Notes: generated by a model from the sequence alone, not told the origin. Numbered from the stretch's first letter, positions 16,302-24,506 are shown. The stretch is DNA of 64,000 bases from Agathobaculum sp. NTUH-O15-33 (GCF_033193315.1 NZ_CP136187.1:1116001-1180000); one strand, 5' to 3'. Numbers and translations: made by a program.

Positions 16302-16973
16302 ATGGCAAAACGGCGCATTATTTTTGTGAATTTAACCACGGGGCAGGAAATCGTCATGCCGGTGACGCCGCAAAAGTACGAGATCACGTTAAGCGCGGAT
16401 ATGCAGACGGTGAGCCTGTTGGGGTTTGGCGACGTGAACCTCGCAGGGGAGCGCAAGCTATTTGCAACAACGCTGGGGCCGTTTCTACTGCCCACGCAGG
16501 CGTACCAGTTTAACGACCCGACTGCGGTGCTGAATCCGTACTATTATATATCGTTTTTTGAACTGGCGAAGGACAACAAGCAAGCGCTGCGCCTGATCGT
16601 ATCGGACACGCCGACGCAGTACGAAGTGCTGATCGAGGACGCGCTGTTTGCCGAGCAGGACGGAACCAACGACCTGTATTTGACGCTGAAAGTGCGCCAA
16701 TACAGGCAGCCCCAGCCCATGACGGTATGCGGCGGGCAAAAAGAAGCGGCCAAGGCCGTGATCGCTGCGCCTGCGCGGGCGACCGCCACGCCGCAGCAAA
16801 CCGATGTGCGCAGCCACACGGTGGGGCCGGGGGACACGCTGTCCGGCATTTGCCGTACGTACTACGGAAACGCCAATCTATACCCCAAACTGGCGACGTA
16901 CAACGGGATCAAAAACCCCGATCTGATCTACGACGGCAGCACGATTAAAATACCGCCCGCGGGCGCGCTGTGA
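16302..16973 (+). CDS. LysM-domain tail protein (XkdP-like)
   Basis: A 223-residue protein. The N-terminal ~150 residues form the XkdP-like tail domain (IIFVNLTTGQEIVMPVTPQKYE). The C-terminal ~50 residues are one LysM domain (SHTVGPGDTLSGICRTYYGN, IKNPDLIYDGSTIKIP) that binds peptidoglycan. It sits between tape measure and baseplate hub, as in PBSX, and likely forms part of the tail tip. A GGGAGGCGG site precedes the start, which lies just after the terminator of the inserted peptide gene. Confidence 0.9.
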   Translation: MAKRRIIFVNLTTGQEIVMPVTPQKYEITLSADMQTVSLLGFGDVNLAGERKLFATTLGPFLLPTQAYQFNDPTAVLNPYYYISFFELAKDNKQALRLIVSDTPTQYEVLIEDALFAEQDGTNDLYLTLKVRQYRQPQPMTVCGGQKEAAKAVIAAPARATATPQQTDVRSHTVGPGDTLSGICRTYYGNANLYPKLATYNGIKNPDLIYDGSTIKIPPAGAL

Positions 16974-16983
16974 GGTGGCGGGC

Positions 16984-17988
16984 ATGGGTAATTACATAGC
17001 GCCGGTGCTGCGTGTGCGCAACGAGCAGGGCGAATGGGATATTTCGCAGATGGTACAAAGCATTGCGTGGTGGGGCGACATCGACACGGTATGCCGCATG
17101 GTTTCTTTTGAAATGATCGTTTCGGCAACCGACCCCAAACTACCGTATGTGTATGTGCCGCTTAGCGGGGGCGTATCCCTGACGCTGGACGGCAAAACGG
17201 TATTTGTGGGTAACGTGATCGAAAAGACCAAGTCAACCGATTCGGGCACGATGTCCGTGGACTGCTGCGATAAGGGGCGGTACCTAAAGGCCAGTCAGGC
17301 CACGCGCAAGTATAGCAGCGAAAGCCCGGAAACGATCACACGGCAGCTGTGCAGCACTTATGGCGTGGGCGTGAAAACGCTTGCGTCGACGGGCGGGTTT
17401 GCGGTGAAGCGCAAGTTTTCCGCGACGCCGATTTATCAGATCATCGACACGGCGTACACGCTGGCCGGTCGGAAGAACGGCAAGAAGTACCTGCTGCGAT
17501 TTGATGGGCCGGATTTGGAGGTGGTGGAACGCGGGGTTACGCCGCAATCCATCATTTTAAAGCCGGGTAGCAATATCACGGCGGCCAGCTACAGCGAAAG
17601 CGTGGAGAGCATGGTGAACCGGGTGCTGATCGTGGACGAGGACGGCAACCAAATATCCAGCGTATCGGACGATGCGGCGGTGAAAAAGCACGGCCTTTTA
17701 GCCCATGTGATCACGCAGGGGGAAAAGGACGACGCGCAGGCCGAGGCAAAAGAAATTCTTGAGGACAACGGCGTCGAGCGGCGCGTGACGATCGATTGCC
17801 TTGGGCACCCCAAGCTGATCACCGGCAACACCGTATACCTGCATGAGCCGTACACCGGGCAGATCGGCACGTTTTGGATTGACAGCGACAAACACAAGTG
17901 GTCACGCGGGGTGTACACCTGCCAAGTGACGCTAAACCGCAAAAATACGATGCGCGAGGGCGAAAGCGGGAGCGAGGTGGATGAATAA
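16984..17988 (+). CDS. Baseplate hub protein (XkdQ-like)
   Basis: ATG 16984 is used because GAGGTGG is 5 nt upstream; GTG 16975 is an alternative. The 334-residue protein has the XkdQ/gpD-like hub pattern: a beta-rich start (RVRNEQGEWDISQMVQSIAW), a YLKASQATRKYSSESPETI segment, a domain with a late RRVTIDCLGHPKLITGNTV motif and a final VTLNRKNTMRE strand. It connects tube and spike. The overlap with the next gene (TAATG) suggests coupling. Confidence 0.85.
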   Translation: MGNYIAPVLRVRNEQGEWDISQMVQSIAWWGDIDTVCRMVSFEMIVSATDPKLPYVYVPLSGGVSLTLDGKTVFVGNVIEKTKSTDSGTMSVDCCDKGRYLKASQATRKYSSESPETITRQLCSTYGVGVKTLASTGGFAVKRKFSATPIYQIIDTAYTLAGRKNGKKYLLRFDGPDLEVVERGVTPQSIILKPGSNITAASYSESVESMVNRVLIVDEDGNQISSVSDDAAVKKHGLLAHVITQGEKDDAQAEAKEILEDNGVERRVTIDCLGHPKLITGNTVYLHEPYTGQIGTFWIDSDKHKWSRGVYTCQVTLNRKNTMREGESGSEVDE

Positions 17989-18254
17989 TGGAAGGTAACC
18001 CATATGCCGCAATCGCACAAGCTCTTCTTTCCAGCGCCCCGGACGCGGGCGGCGGACTGCTCGGCGGGGTGGTCACAAAGGATCTGGAACACGACGGCGC
18101 GGTCGTGATACAGGGCGACGGGCTGCCGCTTGACGGCGACGATCTATTGTTTGCCTACGGCTTGCGCCGCGAGCTGATGCGGGGCGACCGGGTATTTATG
18201 GCGCGGTCGTCAGACCGGCAAACCTATTACGTGTTAGTCAGATTGGAGGGGTAG
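17988..18254 (+). CDS. DUF2577 baseplate protein (XkdR-like)
   Basis: An 88-residue protein starting 1 nt before the XkdQ stop. The ending GDRVFMARSSDRQTYYVLVRLEG and the central DGDDLLFAYGLR segment match the DUF2577/XkdR family found between hub and gp25-like genes in PBSX-type phages. It likely contributes a small OB-fold-like part of the spike. Function is by family position. Confidence 0.8.
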   Translation: MEGNPYAAIAQALLSSAPDAGGGLLGGVVTKDLEHDGAVVIQGDGLPLDGDDLLFAYGLRRELMRGDRVFMARSSDRQTYYVLVRLEG

Positions 18255-18257
18255 CGG

Positions 18258-18698
18258 GTGGCCGAGCAAAATATTTTCCCGTATTTGCAGCCGACCGCGG
18301 CGACGGCTGCGGCAGAGCTGCCGGTCATGCGAGAGGTTGCGTGGGACTTTGATAAGGACGCGCCTATCCTCCGCGGCGGGGTGCCGGTCATGGTCGAACG
18401 CGAGCAAGCGGTACTGGTGTGGGCGTGGAACGCGCTGCACACCGAGCGTTTCCGCTGGGCGTGCTTTTCCCCGGCATATGGCAACGAGACCCCGGCGCTG
18501 ATCGGCCAGACGTACCAGCCAGAAACCAAACGCGCGGAGGTGCAGCGATACATTGAAGAGTGCTTGATGGCGTGTCCGTATATTAAGGCGGTATCCGGCG
18601 TTACAGTCGAGACCGCAGGGGATATGCTGCTTGTTACGGCGGGCATTGTAAGCGTGTACGGTGAAATCAAGATGGAGGTGGAGCAAATTGTCGGATAG
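18258..18698 (+). CDS. DUF2634 / gp25-like baseplate wedge protein (XkdS-like)
   Basis: GTG 18258 starts a 146-residue protein, 3 nt after the XkdR stop. It has the DUF2634 pattern VAWDFDKDAPILRGGVPVMVEREQ and an RYIEECLMACPYIKAV helix, followed by strands ending MLLVTAGIVSVYGEIKMEVE. This corresponds to T4 gp25, a lysozyme-like wedge component without enzyme activity. The downstream baseplate J gene begins within its 3' end. Confidence 0.85.
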   Translation: MAEQNIFPYLQPTAATAAAELPVMREVAWDFDKDAPILRGGVPVMVEREQAVLVWAWNALHTERFRWACFSPAYGNETPALIGQTYQPETKRAEVQRYIEECLMACPYIKAVSGVTVETAGDMLLVTAGIVSVYGEIKMEVEQIVG

Positions 18699-19830
18699 CT
18701 GGCGCGACACACTGCAAGCGCAGCTGGACGCCTTAAAGGATAGGCTGCTGGCACAGGATTTTGACAGCATCACACCGGAGGGGCTGCTTGAGGATATGAC
18801 CGCGTTTGTTGCGGACGATCTCGGCCTGTACGCGGGTGAGGGCGGGCTGGTGGATATTATTCTTAGGCCGGGTGCTTACGTGCACTGGGAAGCGTTACAG
18901 GCGTTGCGCGCGCTGGTGCCCGTGGCGTTTGTGGACGAGACCAGCGGGCCATGGATTGCACGCGCGGCGGCGGCTTACGGCATTACCCCAAAGGCGGGTG
19001 TGCGGGCCGCGGTAAAGATCACCTTTACGGGCGGCGCTGGGGCGGTCGTGCCTGCCGGTACGCTTTGCGTAACAGCGGACGGACTGGCCTTTGAGACTGA
19101 CGCCGCACTGACGCTGGGCGCGGACGGAGCAGGCACGGTACCCGCCACAGCCGACGAGGTAGGGGCGCGGTACAATGTGCCTGCGGGAACGATCGTGACG
19201 ACGCAGGAAGCGGTGACCGGTGTAACGGCGGTTACCAATGCGGCGGCAGCGGTAGGCGGCACCGACCCGGAGAGCGACGCCGCGTTATTCGCCCGTCTGG
19301 ACGCGCGCCGCAAGACCCCCGCGACAAGCGGCAACGAATACCACTACAAAGAATGGGCGCTTGAGGTAAACGGCATCGGTGCGGCATCGGTTATCCGCTG
19401 CTGGAATGGGCCGGGTACGGTGAAGGTAATCGTAGCCGATATGGAGATGCGCCCGGTTGCAGATTCTTTATGCAACGAGGTAAAGGCGTACATCGAAGGA
19501 AAGCGCCCTGTGACAGCAGAGGTTACGGTGGTAACCGCTGCCGGGGTTGGTATCGCAGTGGCCGCGACCATTATCGCAGATGGCACAGTTGATGTGCAGA
19601 CGATGCAAAAGGCGTTTACGCAGCTATTGGGGGATTACCTTGGTGTGCTGGCGTTTCAGCCGAGCGCAAAGGTGGTATATGCGCGGGTGCTGTCGATGCT
19701 GATGGGCCTGCCCGGCGTTGTCGATTGTTCGGCGCTGACCATCAACGGCGGCACGGCGAACGTGGCGCTGGACAGCGCCGAGGTACCTATTCTTGGCACG
19801 GTGACGGTGGGGGTGGCAAGCGGTGCGTAA
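18688..19830 (+). CDS. Baseplate J-like protein (XkdT)
   Basis: TTG 18688 is preferred because GGAGGTGG lies 8 nt upstream; a GTG at 18661 would sit before it. The 380-residue Baseplate_J wedge protein has the classic RAAAAYGITPKAGVRAAVKITF and GAVVPAGTLCVTADGLAFETD region, GTDPESDAALFARLDARRKTP, and a long NEYHYKEWALEV stretch. The C-terminal region follows gp6-like folds. It overlaps the XkdS gene by 11 nt and is followed by the YmfQ-like gene in an 8-nt overlap. Confidence 0.93.
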   Translation: MSDSWRDTLQAQLDALKDRLLAQDFDSITPEGLLEDMTAFVADDLGLYAGEGGLVDIILRPGAYVHWEALQALRALVPVAFVDETSGPWIARAAAAYGITPKAGVRAAVKITFTGGAGAVVPAGTLCVTADGLAFETDAALTLGADGAGTVPATADEVGARYNVPAGTIVTTQEAVTGVTAVTNAAAAVGGTDPESDAALFARLDARRKTPATSGNEYHYKEWALEVNGIGAASVIRCWNGPGTVKVIVADMEMRPVADSLCNEVKAYIEGKRPVTAEVTVVTAAGVGIAVAATIIADGTVDVQTMQKAFTQLLGDYLGVLAFQPSAKVVYARVLSMLMGLPGVVDCSALTINGGTANVALDSAEVPILGTVTVGVASGA

Positions 19831-20350
19831 GCTATCCGATTTGCTGCCGGAGCGGTATTTTAACAGCCGCGAGCTATCCGCTGCCGCTGGCCTTGTGTGG
19901 GTGCTGGGCGAGGTATTCCGCGAGCGTGTCCTCGATCTGCTGCGGCAGTTAGACCTAGATCAAGCGACGTGGGGGCTTGATCTATACGAGCGGGACTATG
20001 ACATATCCTCGCAGGCTACGGATACGCCGGACGAGCGGCGCGGGCGTATCCGTGCCAAGATGCGCGGGGCGCAGACGGTAACCACTGGGATGATACAGGC
20101 GATCGGCGAAAGCTATGTGGACGGCGAAAACATTGTGACCGAGTACCCGCGAGACAACCGGGTAACAGTGCAATTTTGTGGGCCGTTCGGCGTGCCTACC
20201 AACATCCCCAGTTTGACGGCGGCGTTGCTTGAAGTAATGCCTGCGCATGTGGTTTTTGATTATCTGTACCGGTATCTGCTTGTACGGGAAGTGCAGGAAA
20301 TGACGGTTGAAGAGCTGCAAATGCGCGAAATTGGCGAGTTTGCATTTTGA
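19823..20350 (+). CDS. DUF2313 baseplate protein (YmfQ/XkdU-like)
   Basis: GTG 19823 starts a 175-residue protein inside the baseplate J gene. The segment LDQATWGLDLYERDY and TPDERRGRIRAKMRGAQTVT is the YmfQ_2/DUF2313 signature. It links the wedge to the tail fibre. The C-terminal helix (LYRYLLVREVQEMTVEEL) may bind the fibre that follows. Confidence 0.88.
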   Translation: MRKLSDLLPERYFNSRELSAAAGLVWVLGEVFRERVLDLLRQLDLDQATWGLDLYERDYDISSQATDTPDERRGRIRAKMRGAQTVTTGMIQAIGESYVDGENIVTEYPRDNRVTVQFCGPFGVPTNIPSLTAALLEVMPAHVVFDYLYRYLLVREVQEMTVEELQMREIGEFAF

Positions 20351-20362
20351 GAGGTGATGAAA

Positions 20363-21268
20363 TTGAGCGTATTATCCAAGGTGTTAAGCCTTTTTAAATA
20401 TGACCCGGTTGCGGATAAAGCAAAAACGTTTAATATTAAGCAGGCGCTTAATGACAACTGGGGCGAAATCGAACGCAGCGTGTCCGAATTGGACACGGCG
20501 ATCGAAGCGGAAACGACACGGGCGACGGGGCAGGCCAACACAGTGCAGGGCAACCTGCAAAAGCATATTATAGATGCGGTTGTGCACATGTCGCAGGCCG
20601 AGCGTGACGGGCTGGCGGCGAAACTGGCGGAAATGTCGGCGGCGATATCCGCGAATAGTTCGTCTTTGGCGAATAAGGTGGAGAAAGTAACTGTGCTTCC
20701 ATCTGGCACCGACCTAAATACTGTTATCGAATCGGGAATTTATCGACTGAATGGTAACGGCGAAACATTCACAAACGGGATTGGCTCGGATTGCGGGTGG
20801 GGCATCATGGTCGTTGGAAGCTATATCGATACGACGTTTCAAGAACTTTATACCTTAGCAAATAGATCATTCACAAGAATGCGAGCATCAGATGTTAATT
20901 GGTCTTCTTGGGCGCGCCTTGCCACCGCCACCCCGCCGCAGGAATATGCACTGCCGCTGGCCGCAGGAATTGTAAACATCCCGGACTATACATCAACCTA
21001 CAGCAAAGATCAGTTTGGGCGTGTGATGATCAATCTGTATTTAGACCGCGCGGACGGGTCAGCATTTACGACGTGGCACGAGATGCTTGCGATTTTGCCA
21101 GAAGGATACCGACCTGCAAAGGATGCAAATGCAATCGGTAGCGCAACGTCAAGCACAACGAGTGGGCCGGTAGGCCTTGCGGTCAATCATGACGGCGCAC
21201 TCCGTGTTTATCCTTATACGCACACCGAAACCCGCGTGTCATGCACGTTTATTTTTCAGGCATCTTAG
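20363..21268 (+). CDS. Tail fibre, expressed form (constant N-terminus plus cassette 1)
   Basis: TTG 20363 is chosen because the near-perfect site AGAGGTGAT (20350-20358) lies at the right distance and would overlap earlier GTG/ATG codons. The 301-residue fibre has a constant N-terminal shaft (about 1-100, coiled coil AIEAETTRATGQAN). It ends in LANKV, encoded by recombination site 1. The variable part has a pyocin-knob-like domain (DLNTVIESGIYRL) and a C-terminal tip with ILPEGYRP. It determines host recognition and is one of four exchangeable versions. Confidence 0.88.
   Translation: MSVLSKVLSLFKYDPVADKAKTFNIKQALNDNWGEIERSVSELDTAIEAETTRATGQANTVQGNLQKHIIDAVVHMSQAERDGLAAKLAEMSAAISANSSSLANKVEKVTVLPSGTDLNTVIESGIYRLNGNGETFTNGIGSDCGWGIMVVGSYIDTTFQELYTLANRSFTRMRASDVNWSSWARLATATPPQEYALPLAAGIVNIPDYTSTYSKDQFGRVMINLYLDRADGSAFTTWHEMLAILPEGYRPAKDANAIGSATSSTTSGPVGLAVNHDGALRVYPYTHTETRVSCTFIFQAS
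20668..20682 (+). repeat. Fibre recombination site 1
   Basis: GGCGAATAAGGTGGA lies in the expressed fibre gene and reads LANKVE in frame. The 10-bp core GGCGAATAAG recurs at the upstream end of each of the three other cassettes. Confidence 0.8.
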
Positions 21269-21272
21269 AGCT

Positions 21273-21881
21273 CTAAGCCGCGGGAAACGACGCGCTACCC
21301 AAAATCCAGCTGACATTCGCATTTACGTGAAATACAGTGATAGTACCGTCTTCATAGATATAGACTTCTGCCCCTAACACACCATTTCCCGAATTTATAC
21401 CGTCTCCAATAGCACAGATCGGAAGCCTACTTTTTGGCCGATATCCTTCGGGAAGTGTTGCAAATACGGCAAAAGGTTCAAACGGAACGGCATTCATGCG
21501 CTGAATGCAAAAGTTTAAATGTACGATACCGTCTTGTGTCTTATAGTATTCACAGCGATATCCCGAACCGGAATACCCCGCCGCCAGTGGCAGATCGTAC
21601 ACGGCGGGTTTGGTGGCGGTGGCTATTTTGACCCAGTCAGACCAGACACTGTCATGCTTCCACCGGACGTACAGTTCCCGGTGGAAGGAATAAGGCAGCG
21701 ATGCAATCTGTGTCATACGGTTCCTTGATTTGTCATTATCAATTACTATTAAATTGCACCATGGTCTGTCAACACGCGGGGCGTGATACTCGGGTAATTC
21801 ATGATCATATTGCAGGTTATATATTCCCGTTCCAACAAGGCCGTCCATATCTACATCGGACATTGTGGGAATTTGATCCAC
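21273..21881 (-). CDS. Silent tail-fibre cassette 2 (inverted)
   Basis: This frame has no ribosome-binding site and continues upstream through recombination site 2, reading ANKVDQIPTMSD. It encodes ~203 residues of knob and tip (GIYNLQYDHE; SVWSDWVKIATATKPAVYDLPLAAG; FATLPEGYRPKSRL). It faces cassette 1 tail to tail, with the stop codons inside the palindrome TTAGAGCTCTAA. Inversion between sites 1 and 2 would join it in frame to the constant fibre N-terminus. It is therefore an alternative host-range tip, not a pseudogene. Confidence 0.85.
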   Translation of the reverse strand: MDQIPTMSDVDMDGLVGTGIYNLQYDHELPEYHAPRVDRPWCNLIVIDNDKSRNRMTQIASLPYSFHRELYVRWKHDSVWSDWVKIATATKPAVYDLPLAAGYSGSGYRCEYYKTQDGIVHLNFCIQRMNAVPFEPFAVFATLPEGYRPKSRLPICAIGDGINSGNGVLGAEVYIYEDGTITVFHVNANVSWILGSASFPAA

Positions 21882-21891
21882 CTTATTCGCC
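21877..21891 (-). repeat. Fibre recombination site 2
   Basis: On the minus strand this reads GGCGAATAAGGTGGA, identical over 15 bp to site 1 and in inverted orientation. Confidence 0.85.
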
Positions 21892-21916
21892 TAAGACTGA
21901 CGTAATTGTGGGCATG

Positions 21917-21939
21917 AAAAAGCCGCCCCGAAGGGCGGC
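21917..21939 (-). terminator. Terminator of the leftward membrane-protein gene
   Basis: On the minus strand GCCGCCC-TTCG-GGGCGGC is followed by TTTTT. It insulates the leftward gene 21947-22546 from cassette 2. Confidence 0.8.
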
Positions 21940-21946
21940 ATGAAGT

Positions 21947-22546
21947 TTAGATTTGGTAAAACCAAAGTGATTCTTCAATGTGTGCATTATCCTGTAATGC
22001 AGATGAATAGATGTATCCATCTTCCCTAAACAAAAGAGTAGTTGACACGCTCGTGGTTGACTCCATCCCTATTAGGTCTTTTTTTACAGGACGTAATGGG
22101 CGAAAGCCCTCTGGGAGAACCGCGATGTTTGTTAAAGCAGCTGGGATGGTGATATTGGCATAAATCAATACAATTCCGCAACTCAACCTTGCATACTTCA
22201 TGTAACCATATGAATCGCTGTGCATAGGTGCATTGTACCAATAACCACCATCTACAATCTGGCGAGTTTTGTACTGTGAAAGCTCGGATTCAACAGCGGC
22301 TAATCTTGTGTCAAGCGATTTGATAAGTTTTTCCTGTTCTTCGCTTTTATCAAATATCGCTTTAGCTTCCTTGGTGCCTTCGGCGATCCCTTTTGAAACG
22401 CGACCTTTAAGGTAAACTGTACAGCTTGCAACAATGACGGCAATAAGGGCGGCAAGTAAGCCGCATATAAACATAAGCCAAAATTCCGCAGAATCAAACC
22501 GAGCTGTCAAAGATGAAAGCTGTTGAGCAATTTCCTGTAAATTCAC
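21947..22546 (-). CDS. Membrane-anchored protein with a tail-fibre-tip domain
   Basis: GTG 22546 has AAAGGAGTG upstream. The 199-residue product has an N-terminal helix (1-22), one strong transmembrane segment (about 24-46, LMFICGLLAALIAVIVASC) and a coiled coil (about 60-95). The C-terminal ~100 residues contain NIAVLPEGFRPLRP, the same motif as the phage fibre tips. It has its own terminator, runs against the tail operon and is more AT-rich, like a moron. Basic residues after the membrane segment favour a cytoplasmic C-terminus. The function is unknown; immunity or exclusion is speculation. Confidence 0.65.
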   Translation of the reverse strand: MNLQEIAQQLSSLTARFDSAEFWLMFICGLLAALIAVIVASCTVYLKGRVSKGIAEGTKEAKAIFDKSEEQEKLIKSLDTRLAAVESELSQYKTRQIVDGGYWYNAPMHSDSYGYMKYARLSCGIVLIYANITIPAALTNIAVLPEGFRPLRPVKKDLIGMESTTSVSTTLLFREDGYIYSSALQDNAHIEESLWFYQI

Positions 22547-22615
22547 AAAACCACACTCCTTTTATCTACTATACCATATTTAGTATGAAAAATCCACAAA
22601 GAAAGGGTGATGAAA

Positions 22616-23008
22616 ATGAATGACTATAAAACCTGTTGTGTTATAGACAAAGATAGCTACTACGTGGATCTTGTCATAGTCCATATGGAATCTGATCCAC
22701 AGACAGGCGAGACCGTAGAACGCATTGAAAAGCATGTGCTACAGGAAGGCGAATCATTAGTCCTGCGCACGGATGATATCCGACAGCCCACGCTGAGGAC
22801 TCATGCAGGACAAACTGGATTTATCCGGCCACGGTGGGACGATAACGGATGGGTCGAGGGCTGCACAGAAGCGGAGATTGCGGTTTGGGAAGCGGAGCAC
22901 CCGGCCCCGGAAATTCCGCCCAAACTACCCACGCAAGGGGATATAAATTCGCAAGCCATTGCCGAGCTGTCAATTTTAATTGCATCAGGAGGTGTGGAAA
23001 ATGTTTGA
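22616..23008 (+). CDS. XkdW-like tail protein / fibre accessory
   Basis: ATG 22616 follows AAAGGGTGAT. The 130-residue protein has a beta-rich first half (DSYYVDLVIVHMES, HVLQEGESLVLRTD) and the W-rich segment WDDNGWVEGCTEAEIAVWE. Its ending PTQGDINSQAIAELSILIA is common in the proteins encoded just before XkdX in PBSX-like phages. It may be a fibre assembly or tail accessory factor; this is a positional inference. Confidence 0.65.
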   Translation: MNDYKTCCVIDKDSYYVDLVIVHMESDPQTGETVERIEKHVLQEGESLVLRTDDIRQPTLRTHAGQTGFIRPRWDDNGWVEGCTEAEIAVWEAEHPAPEIPPKLPTQGDINSQAIAELSILIASGGVENV

Positions 23009-23141
23009 TGAGAACAGCGGCCTTGTCCGTATTTGGGTAAACCTTGTGCAAGCCGGTACATATACCGGTGCGGAGGTGCCGCCCATTAGCAATTTGCAGG
23101 AGGTCGTTAAAAGCGTTCTGGAAGGAGGTGAAAATACATGA
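23001..23141 (+). CDS. XkdX-like small protein, copy 1
   Basis: A 46-residue protein (FDENSGLVRIWVNLVQAGTY) in the XkdX family of very short proteins encoded downstream of fibre genes. A GGAGGTG site precedes it. It overlaps both the XkdW-like gene and copy 2 by ATGA-type junctions. The role is unknown in PBSX. Confidence 0.7.
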   Translation: MFDENSGLVRIWVNLVQAGTYTGAEVPPISNLQEVVKSVLEGGENT

Positions 23142-23275
23142 TTTTCGACAAAAACAGCGGTTTGGTAAAGGTGTGGGTTAGTTTGGTATTGACCGGCAGC
23201 TATACCGTCGAACAGGTGCCGCGTCTGTTTAACCTGCGGGATGCAGTCGGCGAAGTCGTAGGCGGGCTGGTGTAG
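23138..23275 (+). CDS. XkdX-like small protein, copy 2
   Basis: A 45-residue paralogue of copy 1 (FDKNSGLVKVWVSLVLTGSY), preceded by GAAGGAGGTG. After its TAG stop the same frame continues without a stop through a perfect 8-bp hairpin (23290-23310) and recombination site 3 into fibre cassette 3. Confidence 0.68.
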   Translation: MIFDKNSGLVKVWVSLVLTGSYTVEQVPRLFNLRDAVGEVVGGLV

Positions 23276-23289
23276 TCCAACGGCGGCGG

Positions 23290-23310
23290 GCGGCCCCGAA
23301 TAGGGGCCGC
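23290..23310 (+). repeat. Hairpin between XkdX copy 2 and cassette 3
   Basis: GCGGCCCC and GGGGCCGC pair perfectly around the 5-nt loop GAATA. No T-run follows, so it is not a standard terminator. It may shield cassette 3 from translation or pause RNA polymerase. Confidence 0.55.
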
Positions 23311-23322
23311 TGGTTCGCCCTC

Positions 23323-23332
23323 GGCGAATAAG
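23323..23332 (+). repeat. Fibre recombination site 3
   Basis: The core GGCGAATAAG sits within CCCTCGGCGAATAAG and reads SANKID in the cassette 3 frame. It has the same orientation as site 1 and opposite to sites 2 and 4. Confidence 0.75.
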
Positions 23333-23353
23333 ATCGACGCAGGCGGAAATAGG

Positions 23354-23947
23354 GTGCCACTTGGAACAGACATATTATCGCTTGCTCCCGGTCGATACAA
23401 TATTGATGGTGTGACCACAGAGTGGGAAACCATGAATCTACCTCTGTCGGCTTGGCACTACGAAATTGTTATCTACGCCTCGGAAAACAAGGCAGGGTTG
23501 ACGCAAAATTACAAGGTCGTCGTTGTGTATCCGGCGTATTCCAGCGAGGAATATACCAACCGAATGGGTTATGAGGGCAGCTGGACAGGTTGGGTTAAAA
23601 CCGCCACCGCCACCAAGCCCGCCGTATACGATCTGCCGCTGGCGGCGGGCTGTCAGCGCGCATTGCCTGAACCCTGTGAATATCGTAAATCACAAGAAGG
23701 GCGCGTATATGTAACAGCATGGATAATTCGGACAAGCGGTAATTTCGCAGAAAACGAGCATATCGCTACTTTGCCCGAAGGATATAGACCCGCTGTTGAG
23801 ATTGTACGCCATGCTGATTGTGCTAACGGTGGATCGCCAAGCGGTTATTGTCATGCTCACATAGCACCAAGTGGCGGTATCACAATCGCAGGGGTTCAAC
23901 AGATTTCAAACTGGCTGATGCTTGATTTCGAGTTTTGGGCAGCTTAG
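23354..23947 (+). CDS. Silent tail-fibre cassette 3
   Basis: This frame is open back through site 3 (SANKIDAGG) but lacks a start with a ribosome-binding site; GTG 23354 is only the first possible start. It encodes a pyocin-knob-like domain (LAPGRYNIDGVTTEWE, GYEGSWTGWVKTATATKPAVYDLPLAAG) and a tip with HIATLPEGYRPAVE. It shares the ATATKPAVYDLPLAAG linker with cassettes 2 and 4. It ends tail to tail with cassette 4 at TTAGAGCTTTAAG. It is a stored alternative fibre tip. Confidence 0.8.
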   Translation: MPLGTDILSLAPGRYNIDGVTTEWETMNLPLSAWHYEIVIYASENKAGLTQNYKVVVVYPAYSSEEYTNRMGYEGSWTGWVKTATATKPAVYDLPLAAGCQRALPEPCEYRKSQEGRVYVTAWIIRTSGNFAENEHIATLPEGYRPAVEIVRHADCANGGSPSGYCHAHIAPSGGITIAGVQQISNWLMLDFEFWAA

Positions 23948-23951
23948 AGCT

Positions 23952-24506
23952 TTAAGCTGCAATAAACGCGATAGTCGCACACGCAAACGCTTTCCCTGAT
24001 GGGATATCGTAAAGCACATATAATCCGCCTGATGGGTCTGCTATTGCCGTACCTGCACATCTGCCCGCTGAGTGCATAATGGACGCAGGGACTTCTATAT
24101 TTTTTGACGGTCTGTATCCTTCTGGCAAAACGGCCACCAAAAATGCACCCATGTCTTCACTTTTTACAAAATCGAGTCCAAAACTCGCTGTTACTTCGTC
24201 AAACTGGGTTTTATAGTAATTGCATTGATTTAGTTCGTGTTGGCTGACCCCCGCCGCGAGCGGCAGATCGTACACGGCGGGTTTGGTCGCGGTGGAGATG
24301 GGTACCCAGTCGCTCCACGTTCCCGGACCTCCTACGTTGGGCGGATTCCCCGATCGCAGATAGGCCTGATTATAGTTGTAGTCAAAGTACACTTGGGCAA
24401 TTGTATCGCCATCTCCGTGAATCACCAGCATCTGCCCATAGCCGTAGATATCAGGCGGTGTATTTGTGCATCTGTCTTGTACACGATACATGCCGCTGAC
24501 CGTCAC
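23952..24506 (-). CDS. Silent tail-fibre cassette 4 (inverted)
   Basis: The frame extends upstream to site 4 (ANKAIGCGYVNAVDLNTVTV), where the DLNTV...SGMYR pattern parallels cassette 1. It encodes ~185 residues after the first internal start, with TWSDWVPISTATKPAVYDLP and a tip containing VAVLPEGYRPSKN. It has no ribosome-binding site of its own. Inversion between site 4 and site 1, or multi-step inversions, could place it behind the constant N-terminus. Confidence 0.8.
   Translation of the reverse strand: MTVSGMYRVQDRCTNTPPDIYGYGQMLVIHGDGDTIAQVYFDYNYNQAYLRSGNPPNVGGPGTWSDWVPISTATKPAVYDLPLAAGVSQHELNQCNYYKTQFDEVTASFGLDFVKSEDMGAFLVAVLPEGYRPSKNIEVPASIMHSAGRCAGTAIADPSGGLYVLYDIPSGKAFACATIAFIAA

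Noticed and set aside
21273..24506. Fibre cassettes 2-4 as decayed pseudogenes
   Set aside because: All three keep open frames through the shared ANK site and intact tip motifs, which decay would not preserve.
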